The notes beneath the pieces are model-generated. The model was not told the DNA's origin. It saw only the letters and a program-made list of their open reading frames with translations, and searched no databases. A stretch of DNA of 32,971 bases. Source: Sphingobium sp. Ant17. GTDB taxonomy: Bacteria > Pseudomonadota > Alphaproteobacteria > Sphingomonadales > Sphingomonadaceae. The stretch is from positions 1-32,971 of the forward strand of contig NZ_JEMV01000049.1 in the NCBI RefSeq assembly GCF_000588875.1, read 5' to 3'. How positions within the stretch are numbered: position 1 is the stretch's first letter; each line of letters begins with the position of its first letter. This document shows positions 1 to 7,944 of the stretch, piece by piece. Position numbers and translations under genes: made by a program.

Positions 1-1121
1 CCAGCAACGCCGCACCGCCAGCCGGCGCCTCGCTGCGCAAGCCGAAAAGCTGGGCCGGGCAGCTGCGCGTCGTCCAGATCGTCCGCGAGACGCCGACGGT
101 GCTGACCTTCCGCCTCGCCGATCCGGCGGCCGATCGGCTGCCGTTCGACTTCCTGCCGGGCCAGTTCCTGCAGGTCGAGGTGGAATCCGAGGATGGCAAG
201 GCGGCGCGCCGATCCTATACCATCGCCTCCTCCCCGACGCAGCGCGCCTATGTCGAATTGACGGTCAAGCGCGAGGAGCAGGGCGTCGTCTCGCGCCATC
301 TGCACGACAAGGTTTCCGCAGGCGACCTTCTGAAGGTGAGCGGTCCATTTGGTGCCTTCACTTTCACGGGGACCGATGCGCAGAGCATCGTCCTGATCGC
401 GGGTGGGGTGGGCATCACACCGATGATGTCGGTCCTGCGCTATCTCGCCGACACGGCGTGGGATGGTGACATCTTCTTCTTTTACGGCGCTCGTTCCACC
501 GAAGAATTTGTGTTCAGGGACGAGATCGAGCGTCTCGAGCGCCGCTTCGCCAACCTCCACGTCATAGCGGCCATGCAGCGCTCGCCCGGCACGGTCTGGA
601 TGGGCCCCGAAGGCCCGATCACCCGGGAAATGATTCTGGCGGCGGTTCCCGAGATTGCGAGCCGCCGCATCCATATGTGCGGCCCACCGGCAATGATGGG
701 CGCGATGCGCACCATACTTGCCGAGCTTGGCGTGCCCGAAGCGCAAGTGCACACCGAAGCGTTCGGCCCGGCCTCGCTGCCTGCCGATGCCAGCGATCTC
801 GAGGTGAAGCCCGCTCCCTCACCAGCGCAGCGGCCGCCCCCCGGTTCAGAGGTCGCGCCCAGCACGGTCACATTCTCCGTATCGGGCGTTTCGGCGGCCT
901 TGCCCGCGGAAGAGACCGTGCTCGAGGCGGCGGAAGGCGCGGGTGTGGAAATCCCCTATGCCTGCCGCGTCGGTCAGTGCGGCGTCTGCGTCGTCAAGCT
1001 GCTCGAGGGTGAGGTGACGATGGCGGTCGAAACCGGCCTGGCGCCGTCCGACAAGGAACAGGGCTATGTCCTCGCTTGCCAGGCCAAAGGAACGGGTACA
1101 CCGCTCGTCGTGGAAGCCTGA
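1..1121 (+). CDS. NAD(P)H-dependent FAD / 2Fe-2S oxidoreductase (5' partial)
   Basis: Flavin reductase of the ferredoxin-NADP reductase fold with a C-terminal plant-type ferredoxin domain; it should move electrons from NAD(P)H through FAD to a 2Fe-2S cluster in the cytoplasm. The frame is open from base 3 with no convincing start, so the N-terminus lies left of the window. Visible motifs are the FAD-binding RRSYTIASS, the nucleotide-binding GGVGITPMMS, CGPPAMM near the end of the NAD domain, and a C-x4-C-x2-C cluster motif (CRVGQCGVC) with the fourth Cys in YVLACQ. A Pro/Ala-rich linker separates the two halves. Its stop overlaps the next start (TGATG), so it is translationally coupled to a predicted diheme membrane protein, the likely electron acceptor. 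The family includes many oxygenase reductases, but no oxygenase is visible here. Family call is firm; partner is inferred. Confidence 0.88.
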   Translation, partial: SNAAPPAGASLRKPKSWAGQLRVVQIVRETPTVLTFRLADPAADRLPFDFLPGQFLQVEVESEDGKAARRSYTIASSPTQRAYVELTVKREEQGVVSRHLHDKVSAGDLLKVSGPFGAFTFTGTDAQSIVLIAGGVGITPMMSVLRYLADTAWDGDIFFFYGARSTEEFVFRDEIERLERRFANLHVIAAMQRSPGTVWMGPEGPITREMILAAVPEIASRRIHMCGPPAMMGAMRTILAELGVPEAQVHTEAFGPASLPADASDLEVKPAPSPAQRPPPGSEVAPSTVTFSVSGVSAALPAEETVLEAAEGAGVEIPYACRVGQCGVCVVKLLEGEVTMAVETGLAPSDKEQGYVLACQAKGTGTPLVVEA

Positions 1122-1849
1122 TGCGCGAGCGGGGTGACCTCATAGTCGGCCTCCTGGTCGCCTTTCTGCTGCTGTTTCCGCTCGGCTACCTCGTGCATGT
1201 GTCGCCACGCTTTCCAGGCAGTCTGGCAGGTGGGATCGTCGGCATCGTGGCATTGGTGCTGATGCTGCTGACCCTTCCCTATGTGGCGGCAAAGCACATC
1301 CCATGGGTCGACAGGGGCCTCTCGCATTTTGTGAGGAAACCGACGCTGCTCGCGATCCACATCTATGCCGGTGTGCTCGCGCCGATCCTCGGGTTGGTGC
1401 ACGCCGCGCACAAGTTCGAGAGTCCGGTCGGTCTACTTCTGACGATCATCCTCTTGATGACGGTCATCACCGGCTTCATCGGCCGCTATCTGCTCGCCCA
1501 GATCGCCAAGGCGCTCAGGGGCCGCAAGTCGGAACTGGCCTCGCTTCGGTCCGCCTTTCTCGACGAGCCGGCCACGGCATTGACGATGGCAGCACCCAAG
1601 GCGCCACTGTCTGGCTGGAAGCGCTATCTCTTCGTCGTGGCCGATGCGCCGGGCGCCGACCTGCCCGAGGACAGGGGGGCGCTCGCAGCGGCGCTCGCCG
1701 ACACCGAATTTGCGATCCGGGCAGAAGAGGCGACCAACTCGCTGTTCGCGAAATGGCGGTTCCTGCACATCCTGCTGGCCTGCCTCATCTTCGGGCTGCT
1801 GGCGCTTCATATCGGCGCCGCGATCTATTTCGGGCTGCGCTGGCTATGA
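1121..1849 (+). CDS. Predicted diheme b-type membrane cytochrome (ferric-reductase-like)
   Basis: A 242-residue integral membrane protein, not assigned to a named family. About five hydrophobic helices are visible, with a soluble loop around residues 125-210. Two helices each carry a His pair separated by 13 residues: H80/H94 and H216/H230. This HX13H pattern in two helices is the usual way ferric reductases, NADPH oxidases and cytochrome b bind two stacked b hemes across a membrane. The start at 1121 is chosen because it overlaps the upstream reductase stop; an earlier in-frame ATG at 1076 would run far into that gene. Its own stop overlaps the start of the heptaheme cytochrome (ATGA). Role as the trans-membrane link between the cytoplasmic reductase and the periplasmic cytochrome is inference. 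Confidence 0.75.
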   Translation: MRERGDLIVGLLVAFLLLFPLGYLVHVSPRFPGSLAGGIVGIVALVLMLLTLPYVAAKHIPWVDRGLSHFVRKPTLLAIHIYAGVLAPILGLVHAAHKFESPVGLLLTIILLMTVITGFIGRYLLAQIAKALRGRKSELASLRSAFLDEPATALTMAAPKAPLSGWKRYLFVVADAPGADLPEDRGALAAALADTEFAIRAEEATNSLFAKWRFLHILLACLIFGLLALHIGAAIYFGLRWL

Positions 1850-2568
1850 GGTGGCACCGCCTCTTCTATGCCGTCTTCATCGCAGCCCTGCTGGCGATCA
1901 TAATCGCGATTCCGGTCCGGATGCGATCGAGCGCGCCGGCGGATGCGGGATTGGTCGCACGGCTCGTGGTGCCGGGTCCGCTGTCGAGTGCCCACCAGGC
2001 GTTCGCGAGCCAATGCACCGCCTGTCATACGCCCGGCAAAGGCGTGGAAGCCAAGACGTGCCTAACCTGCCATGCCGGAACGGATTTCGGCTTCAAGCAG
2101 TCGACGCAGTTTCATGCTCGCGCGACCGAATGCACGTCCTGCCATGTCGAGCATGAGGGTGATCGCGGGATCATCCGCATGAACCATGCAGCGCTGCTCG
2201 ACCCCCAAGTGTTCCGACAGCCCATCAACGGGTCCGCCGTCAATCCGCATGGTTTCTCGCCCGAAGCCGGGTTGAACTGCGCGAGCTGCCACTCCTACCG
2301 CGATCCCCACCAGGGACTGTTCGGCACCGATTGCGCGAGCTGCCACAAGACCGACAGTTGGAAAATCGCGAACTACCGGCATCCGTCGGTCAATTCGACC
2401 GAATGCTCCGAGTGCCACAAGGCGCCTCCAAGCCATTTCATGGAGCATTTCAGCATGGTCTCGGAGCGTGCCGCCGGCAGGAAGGCGCGCGTCGACCAAT
2501 GCTACGCCTGCCACACGACCGACAGCTTCAACAATATCCGCCGGCGAGGCTGGTATGATCACCATTGA
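1846..2568 (+). CDS. Heptaheme c-type cytochrome, membrane-anchored
   Basis: A 240-residue multiheme cytochrome c for periplasmic electron transfer. An N-terminal hydrophobic segment (about residues 5-25) acts as signal or anchor. Seven CxxCH heme-binding motifs follow: CTACH, CLTCH, CTSCH, CASCH, CASCH, CSECH and CYACH. Many additional His residues could be distal ligands, as in cytochrome c3/c7-type proteins. The start at 1846 overlaps the previous stop as ATGA; the frame is open much further upstream but that portion shadows the membrane protein. Position directly after the predicted diheme b protein suggests it receives electrons from it and delivers them to a periplasmic acceptor such as Cu(II), Fe(III) or another redox protein. 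The acceptor is unknown. Confidence 0.85.
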   Translation: MRWHRLFYAVFIAALLAIIIAIPVRMRSSAPADAGLVARLVVPGPLSSAHQAFASQCTACHTPGKGVEAKTCLTCHAGTDFGFKQSTQFHARATECTSCHVEHEGDRGIIRMNHAALLDPQVFRQPINGSAVNPHGFSPEAGLNCASCHSYRDPHQGLFGTDCASCHKTDSWKIANYRHPSVNSTECSECHKAPPSHFMEHFSMVSERAAGRKARVDQCYACHTTDSFNNIRRRGWYDHH

Positions 2569-3016
2569 AGCGGGATGGCTGAGCGCCTTCTTCCGGTTCG
2601 CGGTGATCGGTCTCGAGCTCGCGGGGACGCTGACGATCCTCGTCGGCGCTGCGTTGGCGACGGTGCTGTTTGCAAGGCGGGCAAGGGCTGGCGATCGGAC
2701 GGAAGCCTATAGTGCGTTCCGCTCCGCCCTAGGCCGCAGCATTTTGCTCGGTCTCGAATTCCTGGTCGCGGGCGACATCGTCAAGTCGCTGGTGATTAAC
2801 CCCACGCTCGATGATCTCATCGTGCTTGCCGGTCTCGTGCTGGTCCGCACTTTCCTCAGCATCTCGCTCGGGGTCGAAATCAACGGCCATTGGCCGTGGG
2901 AGGAAACCCGGATGGCGCGGGAGAAGGCGCGCGACGCATCGGATGGTTCGTCGCCGAAGACTGACGCAGCGTCCCGAGGTGGAACGCCAGCGGTGAAAGA
3001 GCAGATGGGAGCATGA
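2555..3016 (+). CDS. DUF1622 family membrane protein
   Basis: A 153-residue protein with about three membrane helices in its first 110 residues and a charged, Pro/Ser-rich C-terminal tail. The segments ELAGTLTILVGAALATVLFA and LGLEFLVAGDIVKSLV resemble the DUF1622 family, whose function is not established. ATG at 2555 is preceded by GAGG and overlaps the cytochrome gene by 14 bases; an in-frame ATG at 2468 is rejected as it lies deep inside the cytochrome gene. Its TGA overlaps the next ATG. Co-expression with the reductase-cytochrome chain and a copper storage protein is implied by the overlaps. Confidence 0.75.
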   Translation: MITIEAGWLSAFFRFAVIGLELAGTLTILVGAALATVLFARRARAGDRTEAYSAFRSALGRSILLGLEFLVAGDIVKSLVINPTLDDLIVLAGLVLVRTFLSISLGVEINGHWPWEETRMAREKARDASDGSSPKTDAASRGGTPAVKEQMGA

Positions 3017-3456
3017 TGATGATCGAAAGACGCGAATTGCTGATGGCGGGCGCCGGCCTAGCGGTGGCCGGTGCGATGGCCGCTCCGGCGGCGGCGCAGC
3101 ACCGTTCAATGGAGGGGATGGCGATGCCCATGTCGGACTGCGTCGATCAATGCATCACGTCGCACCGCATGTGCCTGGAGACTGCAACCAATTTGACGAA
3201 GCAGGGCGGTGCTCTGGCGACGGCCGCACTGATCGCGATGCTGACCGACTGCGCCGAGATATGCCAGACGACGGCGAACTCCATGCTGCGGCAATCCTCC
3301 TTCCACCGGATCCTGTGCCGCGCCTGCGCCGAGACCTGCGAGCGATGCGCGCAGGAATGCCTCCGTCATTCCGAGGACCAGCAGATGGCTCGTTGTTCGG
3401 CTACCTGTAAGGAGTGCGCCGCAAGTTGCCGGATGATGGCGGATATGGCCGGCTGA
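3013..3456 (+). CDS. Tat-exported four-helix copper storage protein (Csp1-like)
   Basis: A 147-residue protein that should bind many Cu(I) ions in the periplasm. The N-terminus has a twin-arginine signal (ERRELLMAGAG followed by an Ala-rich stretch and AAAQ). The mature part carries about 14 Cys, many as CxxxC pairs along helices (for example CRACAETCERCAQEC and CSATCKECAASC), the pattern of the Csp/DUF326 four-helix-bundle proteins that hold Cu(I) inside the bundle. A Met-rich segment follows the signal. The start is one of three consecutive ATGs at 3013, 3016 and 3019; 3013 overlaps the upstream stop. As the last gene of the reductase-cytochrome operon it suggests that the operon's electrons may serve Cu(II) reduction; this link is inference. 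Confidence 0.85.
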   Translation: MMMIERRELLMAGAGLAVAGAMAAPAAAQHRSMEGMAMPMSDCVDQCITSHRMCLETATNLTKQGGALATAALIAMLTDCAEICQTTANSMLRQSSFHRILCRACAETCERCAQECLRHSEDQQMARCSATCKECAASCRMMADMAG

Positions 3457-3465
3457 GCGGCGGGC

Positions 3466-3485
3466 TTCGCATATTACGTATACAG
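3466..3485 (+). promoter_or_regulatory. Shared upstream element, copy 1
   Basis: The 20-mer TTCGCATATTACGTATACAG matches 17 of 20 bases of the element at 4118-4137, with the last 12 identical. Both lie upstream of small secreted Met/His-rich proteins. No good -35 hexamer is found 17 bases upstream of the TATACA part, so this may be an activator site or an alternative promoter. Its regulator is unknown. Confidence 0.5.
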
Positions 3486-3536
3486 CTAGGCCGAAGGCGA
3501 CACCATTTCACGGGCAAGCTCCGAGAGGAGCGACAG

Positions 3537-3560
3537 TCGACCGGGCATCTGCCCGGTCGA
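3537..3560 (+). repeat. Perfect 10-bp hairpin in the leader of the Met-rich gene
   Basis: Arms TCGACCGGGC and GCCCGGTCGA are separated by a four-base loop ATCT. No T-run follows. It lies between the upstream element and the ribosome binding site of the 3592 gene, so it may be an mRNA-stability or attenuation element rather than a simple terminator. Confidence 0.55.
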
Positions 3561-3591
3561 ACCGAAAACCCAGACGTGAAGGAATGGATAC

Positions 3592-3882
3592 TTGCGCAAA
3601 AAGACGGCAGTTATCGTTTCGCTCGCAGCTCTCGGCATCCTTGCCGTCGGCGCCGGGCCTGTTCTCGCCGACGGAATGCCGCCGGGCATGCCTGATCTTG
3701 AGGAGACCCTCAAGGCCAAGCCGGCGCCCGCCCAACCCGATACCGCCCACATGCAGGGCATGCGGCATGGCAAGGAACAGATGCACGGCCAGATGATGCA
3801 GGGGCATCGGATGGCGATGCAGGGCTCGCGGGACCAGGATGGCGCCTCCGGCATGTCGCGGATGTCGCGTGGCGGTTGCTGA
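3592..3882 (+). CDS. Small secreted Met/His-rich protein, copy 1
   Basis: A 96-residue protein with a clear Sec signal peptide (MRKKTAVIVSLAALGILAVG, cleavage near VLA-DG). The mature part is dominated by Met, His and Gln (HMQGMRHGKEQMHGQMMQGH), a composition typical of periplasmic copper-binding proteins, and ends in Cys. Translation probably starts at TTG 3592, preceded by GAAGGA at a normal distance; the nearby ATG at 3584 is in another frame. It has its own leader element and a strong terminator, so it is monocistronic. It resembles the 4227 gene in architecture. Copper binding is inferred from composition and context. Confidence 0.7.
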   Translation: MRKKTAVIVSLAALGILAVGAGPVLADGMPPGMPDLEETLKAKPAPAQPDTAHMQGMRHGKEQMHGQMMQGHRMAMQGSRDQDGASGMSRMSRGGC

Positions 3883-3970
3883 ACCGGCAAAGAAGCCAGG
3901 TTCGGCGACAGGGTTGACCGCTGGCCCACAGCCGTGACGGGCAGTTGAGCTGCATGGTTCGGCCGAAGCT

Positions 3971-4000
3971 TTGGCCCGCCGTTCCCCCACGGCGGGCCAA
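3971..4000 (+). terminator. Strong hairpin terminator after the 3592 gene
   Basis: A perfect 12-bp stem, TTGGCCCGCCGT paired with ACGGCGGGCCAA around the loop TCCCCC, is followed by TTGCCTTTAT. Its core GGCCCGCCG/CGGCGGGCC recurs in the hairpin at 4662-4688. Confidence 0.75.
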
Positions 4001-4117
4001 TTGCCTTTATGGCTGGTCTGAACCAGCAAGACCGGTCGCGGGCATGCAGTTGCTTGACCCCGGACACCATGATCCAACCCGCGTAAACCAGCGAGTACCA
4101 CTGCTGATCGAGCCGGA

Positions 4118-4137
4118 TTCGTAACTTACGTATACAG
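4118..4137 (+). promoter_or_regulatory. Shared upstream element, copy 2
   Basis: TTCGTAACTTACGTATACAG, matching 17 of 20 bases of the element at 3466-3485. It lies about 90 bases before the ATG at 4227, against about 107 bases for the first copy. The regulator is unknown. Confidence 0.5.
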
Positions 4138-4226
4138 AGTAGATCCCGTTTGCAGCATTGCAGTGCCGGAATTGCCGGGATCGGAACCTCGATCGGGCAA
4201 GAGGGACAACATTTCGGAGACCTTCA

Positions 4227-4624
4227 ATGCGAAAGACGACGCTTTTCACCGCCGCGGTCAGCTGCTTGGCGACCTTGACCCTCACCGGCACGGGTCTGGC
4301 CCAGTCGCGCCCGCGACGCCGCCCCCTGCCGCCCAGCCGACGCCATCGCCGTCTCATCCTCACCAGCAGGGCATGGATCATGGCGGGCAGCAGATGCACG
4401 ACCAGATGATGCAGGATCATCAGTCCGGCATGCAGAAGCAACAGGGACAGCAGGGCATGCCCGGCATGGCAGGCACGTCCAGCGGATCCGCCGCGGCGAA
4501 TGGATCGGGCATGGCCGACAAGCCGGCGAGCGGCTGCTGTGAGATGCCGATGAAAAAGGCGAAGCCGGCCCCCAAGAAGAAGGCCCCCAAGCCCATGGCC
4601 GACAAGCCGATGAGCCACATGTGA
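4227..4624 (+). pseudogene. Small secreted Met/His-rich protein, copy 2, frameshifted
   Basis: The signal peptide (MRKTTLFTAAVSCLATLTLT, cleavage near GLA-Q) is encoded in one frame from ATG 4227. The mature Met/His/Gln-rich part (HPHQQGMDHGGQQMHDQMMQ, then a CCEMPMKK segment and a Lys/Pro-rich tail ending MSHM) is in the next frame and ends at 4624. The frames join at CAGTCGCG near 4304; one added base (CAGGTCGCG) would restore a continuous protein of about 132 residues reading AQ-VAPATPPP. The CopB gene at 9633 reads AQVAP at the same point after its signal peptide, supporting that reading. As written, the signal frame ends at 4409 and the mature part has no signal. A real mutation or a consensus error are both possible. 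Likely role: periplasmic copper binding. Confidence 0.65.
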
Positions 4625-4661
4625 GGTTTCCAGCCCCGAGAACAAAACCCCGGGGGCTGAG

Positions 4662-4688
4662 GGCCCGCCGCCGCCCCCGCGGCGGGCC
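4662..4688 (+). terminator. GC-rich hairpin after the 4227 gene
   Basis: Perfect 10-bp stem GGCCCGCCGC with GCGGCGGGCC around a seven-base loop, followed by AGTTCTTTG. A second, weaker stem (CAGCCCC at 4631-4637 with GGGGCTG at 4653-4659) precedes it. The core matches the terminator at 3971-4000. Confidence 0.65.
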
Positions 4689-4777
4689 AGTTCTTTGACA
4701 ATGCAGACGGTTCGCCGTCTTCCCCGGTCACCATTCCCGGGAAGCAGGCGTCCGTCGCGAGAGGGGGAGAGACGGCG

Positions 4778-5107
4778 ATGCGGAAACATCTGAGCATTGG
4801 CGCTACAATAAGCCTTCTGCTGTTCAGTAGCACGCCGCTCCTCGCGCAGGGCGTCGGCCATAGCTTCTTCATGCGGGACAAGATCGTCCGAATGTATGCG
4901 GGCGGCGAGGTCGCCTGCGGCGGCCAGGCCGATGGTGCGCAGGTAGGGCAGATCCTCGAAGTCTACCATGCCACGCCCCGTCATCGCTGCATGGTCGGCC
5001 ATGTCCAGGTCGACCAGGTCTTCGACGATTATTTCGCGCACTTCCAGGTCACGAATGGCACGCCGCTGAAGGACGACTGGGTCAGGCTGAAGCGTAGTAC
5101 CTCATAG
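4778..5107 (+). CDS. Small secreted protein of unknown function
   Basis: A 109-residue protein with a good signal peptide (MRKHLSIGATISLLLFSSTP, cleavage near LLA-QG). The mature part is about 85 residues with two Cys (VACGG and HRCMVGH), several His and mixed polar/aromatic residues. ATG 4778 is preceded by the purine-rich GAGGGGGAGA. I do not recognise a family. Its place between metal-binding secreted proteins suggests a periplasmic metal-related role, but nothing in the sequence proves it. Confidence 0.65.
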   Translation: MRKHLSIGATISLLLFSSTPLLAQGVGHSFFMRDKIVRMYAGGEVACGGQADGAQVGQILEVYHATPRHRCMVGHVQVDQVFDDYFAHFQVTNGTPLKDDWVRLKRSTS

Positions 5108-5271
5108 CGTACACGATGACCGCCAAGTGATCGGGGTGCATTTAAGAACGCCGATAGCGTGGCCGCGAACCATTTGTCTGCGCTCACGAATATACCGTCC
5201 GTAATTCAATGAGACGCGTCGGCTCTTCAGTCATCTTTGATGCCTCATCTTGCTAGCGCGGCATCCGACTG

Positions 5272-5284
5272 GTTCCTGCGGAAC
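5272..5284. promoter_or_regulatory. Inverted repeat upstream of the dehydrogenase operon
   Basis: GTTCC-TGC-GGAAC, a perfect 5-bp inverted repeat about 65 bases before the aldehyde dehydrogenase start. It could be an operator. The GGAAC half also resembles the -35 of EcfG-type promoters, but no matching -10 was found at the usual distance. Confidence 0.25.
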
Positions 5285-5349
5285 TTACTTATAGGACGGC
5301 TTGCCGGAGGGTCTACTCCATCAAGCGCCGATGGAGATGGAGACAGGCG

Positions 5350-6870
5350 ATGTACGAGAAAGCGATCGGGACCATCAATGCCGCACCGTCGTTCCGGCAT
5401 CGGTATGACAATTTTATCGGCGGCCGCTGGAGCGCTCCCGCCACGGGCGAATATTTCACGGACACGAGCCCGATCAACGGCGCCGTGATCGCCGAGTTCG
5501 CGCTTTCAAGCCCGGAAGATGTCGAGCGCGCGCTCGATGCGGCGCACGCTGCCAAGCATCAGTGGGCCAGGCTCTCGCCGGCCGAACGCGCCCGGCTGCT
5601 CAACCGGATCGCGGACCGGCTGGAAGATAATCTGGAGCTGCTAGCGCTCGCCGAGACGATCGACAACGGCAAGCCGATCCGCGAAACGCGCGCCGCTGAC
5701 GTCCCGCTGGCAATCGATCATTTCCGCTACTTCGCCGGCTGCATCCGGGCGGAGGAGGGCGCGATCTCGACGATCGATGCCAATACGATCGCCTATCATT
5801 TCCGCGAACCGCTGGGCGTGGTCGGCCAGATCATCCCGTGGAATTTCCCGCTGCTGATGGCGGCCTGGAAGATCGCGCCGGCGCTTGCTGCAGGCAACTG
5901 CACGGTCATCAAGCCCGCGTCCCAGACGCCCTTGACGCTGATGATGCTCGCCGAGCTCACCGCCGACATCCTGCCGCCCGGCGTGCTCAACGTCGTGACC
6001 GGTCCGGGGCGAACCGTAGGTCAGGCGATCGCCGCCAATCCGCGCATCGCCAAGGTCTCCTTCACCGGCGAGACCGTCACCGGCAAGCAGATCATGCACG
6101 CCGCCGCCGATCATCTCATCCCGCAGACGATGGAGCTTGGCGGCAAGTCGCCTAACATCTTCATGGCAGACGTCCTTGATGAGGACGACAGCTTCTTTGA
6201 CAAGGCGCTCGAGGGCTTCACGCTGTTCGCCTTCAACAAGGGCGAGGTCTGCACCTGTCCCTCGCGCGCGCTCATCCATGAATCGATCTTCGACCGCTTC
6301 ATGGAGCGCGCGGTGGCGCGCGTCGCAGCGATCCGCCAGGGCGACCCGCTCGATCCCTCGATCCAGGTCGGCGCCCAGGCATCCGAGGACCAGCTTCGCA
6401 AGATTTTGGGCTATATCGAGATCGGCAAGGCCGAAGGCGCGCAATGCCTGACCGGCGGTGCCAGAGCGCTTCCCGGCGGCGAGTTCGACCAGGGTTATTT
6501 CGTGCAGCCGACCGTGTTCGTCGGCGAGAACCGCATGAGGATCTTCCAGGAGGAAATCTTCGGGCCGGTTCTCTCGGTGACGCGGTTCAAGACCGCCGAG
6601 GAGGCGATCGCGATTGCCAACGACACGGCCTATGGCCTCGGCGCGGGCGTCTGGACGCGTAACGGAAACAGCGCATACCGTCTCGGCCGCGCGATCCAGG
6701 CCGGGAGAGTCTGGACCAACTGCTATCATCAGTATCCCGCCCACGCCGCCTTCGGCGGCTACAAGGCGTCGGGGTTCGGGCGCGAGAACCACAAGATGAT
6801 GCTCGACCATTACCAGCAGACCAAGAACCTGCTTGTCTCCTATGACGAGCATGCGCTCGGCCTGTTCTGA
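5350..6870 (+). CDS. NAD+-dependent aldehyde dehydrogenase (AldB/ExaC type)
   Basis: A 506-residue, full-length aldehyde dehydrogenase that oxidises aldehydes to acids with NAD(P)+, in the cytoplasm. The catalytic Cys is C301 in [12 protein letters not shown] and the general base is E262 in MELGGKSPN. The cofactor-binding segment [18 protein letters not shown] and the C-terminal [13 protein letters not shown] are present. Length and the VCTCPSRAL signature match the AldB/ExaC acetaldehyde dehydrogenase subgroup. ATG 5350 has GGAGA upstream. An alcohol dehydrogenase gene follows after 25 bases, so the pair could run alcohol to aldehyde to acid. Its link to the downstream copper genes is only positional. 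Confidence 0.9.
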   Translation: MYEKAIGTINAAPSFRHRYDNFIGGRWSAPATGEYFTDTSPINGAVIAEFALSSPEDVERALDAAHAAKHQWARLSPAERARLLNRIADRLEDNLELLALAETIDNGKPIRETRAADVPLAIDHFRYFAGCIRAEEGAISTIDANTIAYHFREPLGVVGQIIPWNFPLLMAAWKIAPALAAGNCTVIKPASQTPLTLMMLAELTADILPPGVLNVVTGPGRTVGQAIAANPRIAKVSFTGETVTGKQIMHAAADHLIPQTMELGGKSPNIFMADVLDEDDSFFDKALEGFTLFAFNKGEVCTCPSRALIHESIFDRFMERAVARVAAIRQGDPLDPSIQVGAQASEDQLRKILGYIEIGKAEGAQCLTGGARALPGGEFDQGYFVQPTVFVGENRMRIFQEEIFGPVLSVTRFKTAEEAIAIANDTAYGLGAGVWTRNGNSAYRLGRAIQAGRVWTNCYHQYPAHAAFGGYKASGFGRENHKMMLDHYQQTKNLLVSYDEHALGLF

Positions 6871-6895
6871 CACCCTCGCAGTAGGAGAAGAAGAC

Positions 6896-7920
6896 ATGGC
6901 GAAAACCATGAAGGCGGCCGTCGTCCGCGAATTCGGCAAGCCGCTCGTGATCGAAGAGGCGCCGATCCCCGAAGTCGGCCCCGGCCAGATCCTCGTCAAG
7001 ATCGCAGCAACCGGCGTGTGCCATACCGATCTGCACGCGGCCGAGGGCGACTGGCCGGTGAAGCCCAATCCGCCGTTCATTCCCGGGCACGAGGCGTCGG
7101 TCATGTCGCCGCCGTCGGATCGGGCGTCACCCATGTCAAGGAAGGCGACCGGGTCGGCGTTCCCTGGCTCTACACCGCCTGCGGCCATTGCGTGCATTGC
7201 CTGGGCGGCTGGGAGACGCTGTGCGAACTCCAGCAGAATACCGGCTATTCGGTCAACGGCAGCTTCGCGGAATATGTCCTCGCCGATCCCAACTATGTTG
7301 GGCATCTTCCCGACAATGTCGACTTCATCGACATCGCGCCGATCCTCTGCGCGGGCGTCACGGTCTATAAGGGCCTGAAGGCTACCGAGGCAAAGCCCGG
7401 CGATTGGGTCGTCGTTTCCGGGATCGGCGGTCTCGGTCATATGGCGGTGCAATATGCCCGCGCCATGGGTATGAACGTTGCCGCGGTCGACATAGACGAT
7501 AGCAAGCTTGAGCTCGCAACCCGCCTTGGGGCCGCGCTGACCGTCAACGCACGCGGCGAGGATCCTTCGGTCGCCATCAAGAAGGCGATCGGCGGTGCGC
7601 AGGGCGTCCTCGTCACCGCGGTATCGCCCAAGGCCTTCCAGCAGGCGCTGGGCATGGTCCGGCGCGGCGGCACGGTGGCGCTCAACGGCCTTCCGCCCGG
7701 CGATTTTCCGCTGTCGATCTTCGACACCGTGCTCAACGGCATCACGGTACGCGGATCGATCGTCGGCACCCGGCTCGACCTCATAGAAGCGCTGGCCTTC
7801 GCCGGCGAAGGCAAGGTCCACGCAACCGTGCACGCCGAGAAGCTCGAGAATATCAACGATGTTTTCGCGCGCATGCACCATGGCGACATCGAGGGGCGGA
7901 TCGTCCTCGATCTGGCCTGA
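6896..7920 (+). pseudogene. adhP: Zinc alcohol dehydrogenase (AdhP type), frameshifted
   Basis: Zinc-dependent medium-chain alcohol dehydrogenase, alcohol to aldehyde with NAD+. The N-terminal frame from ATG 6896 (AGGAGAAGA upstream) gives [13 protein letters not shown], catalytic-zinc C42 in GVCHTDLHA and PGHE. After GAGGCGTC near 7093 the frame must change; the second frame gives [20 protein letters not shown], the structural-zinc Cys cluster (CGHCVHC and ETLC), the Rossmann motif [13 protein letters not shown] and a normal C-terminus at 7920. Restoring one G (GAGGGCGTC) yields an uninterrupted [13 protein letters not shown], as expected for AdhP, so a one-base deletion is likely. As written the first frame ends at 7378. 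Sequence error or recent inactivation cannot be told apart here. Confidence 0.85.
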
Positions 7921-7944
7921 CCATATTTGACGAAAGCGACGGTC

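Larger units (their letters stand above)
3883..4226. other. Intergenic region with terminator and second leader element
   Basis: This 344-base stretch shows no credible gene. It holds the terminator of the upstream Met-rich gene (3971-4000), then about 115 bases with nothing recognised, then the second copy of the 20-nt leader element (4118-4137), then the leader of the 4227 gene. Confidence 0.6.

Noticed and set aside
3474..3485. Reading TTACGTATACAG as a sigma-70 -10 region
   Set aside because: No TTGACA-like -35 occurs 16-18 bases upstream in either copy, so it is left as an element of unknown function.
4304..4409. Programmed frameshifting in the Met-rich protein
   Set aside because: There is no slippery heptamer or downstream structure, and a one-base deletion explains it more simply given four similar breaks in the window.
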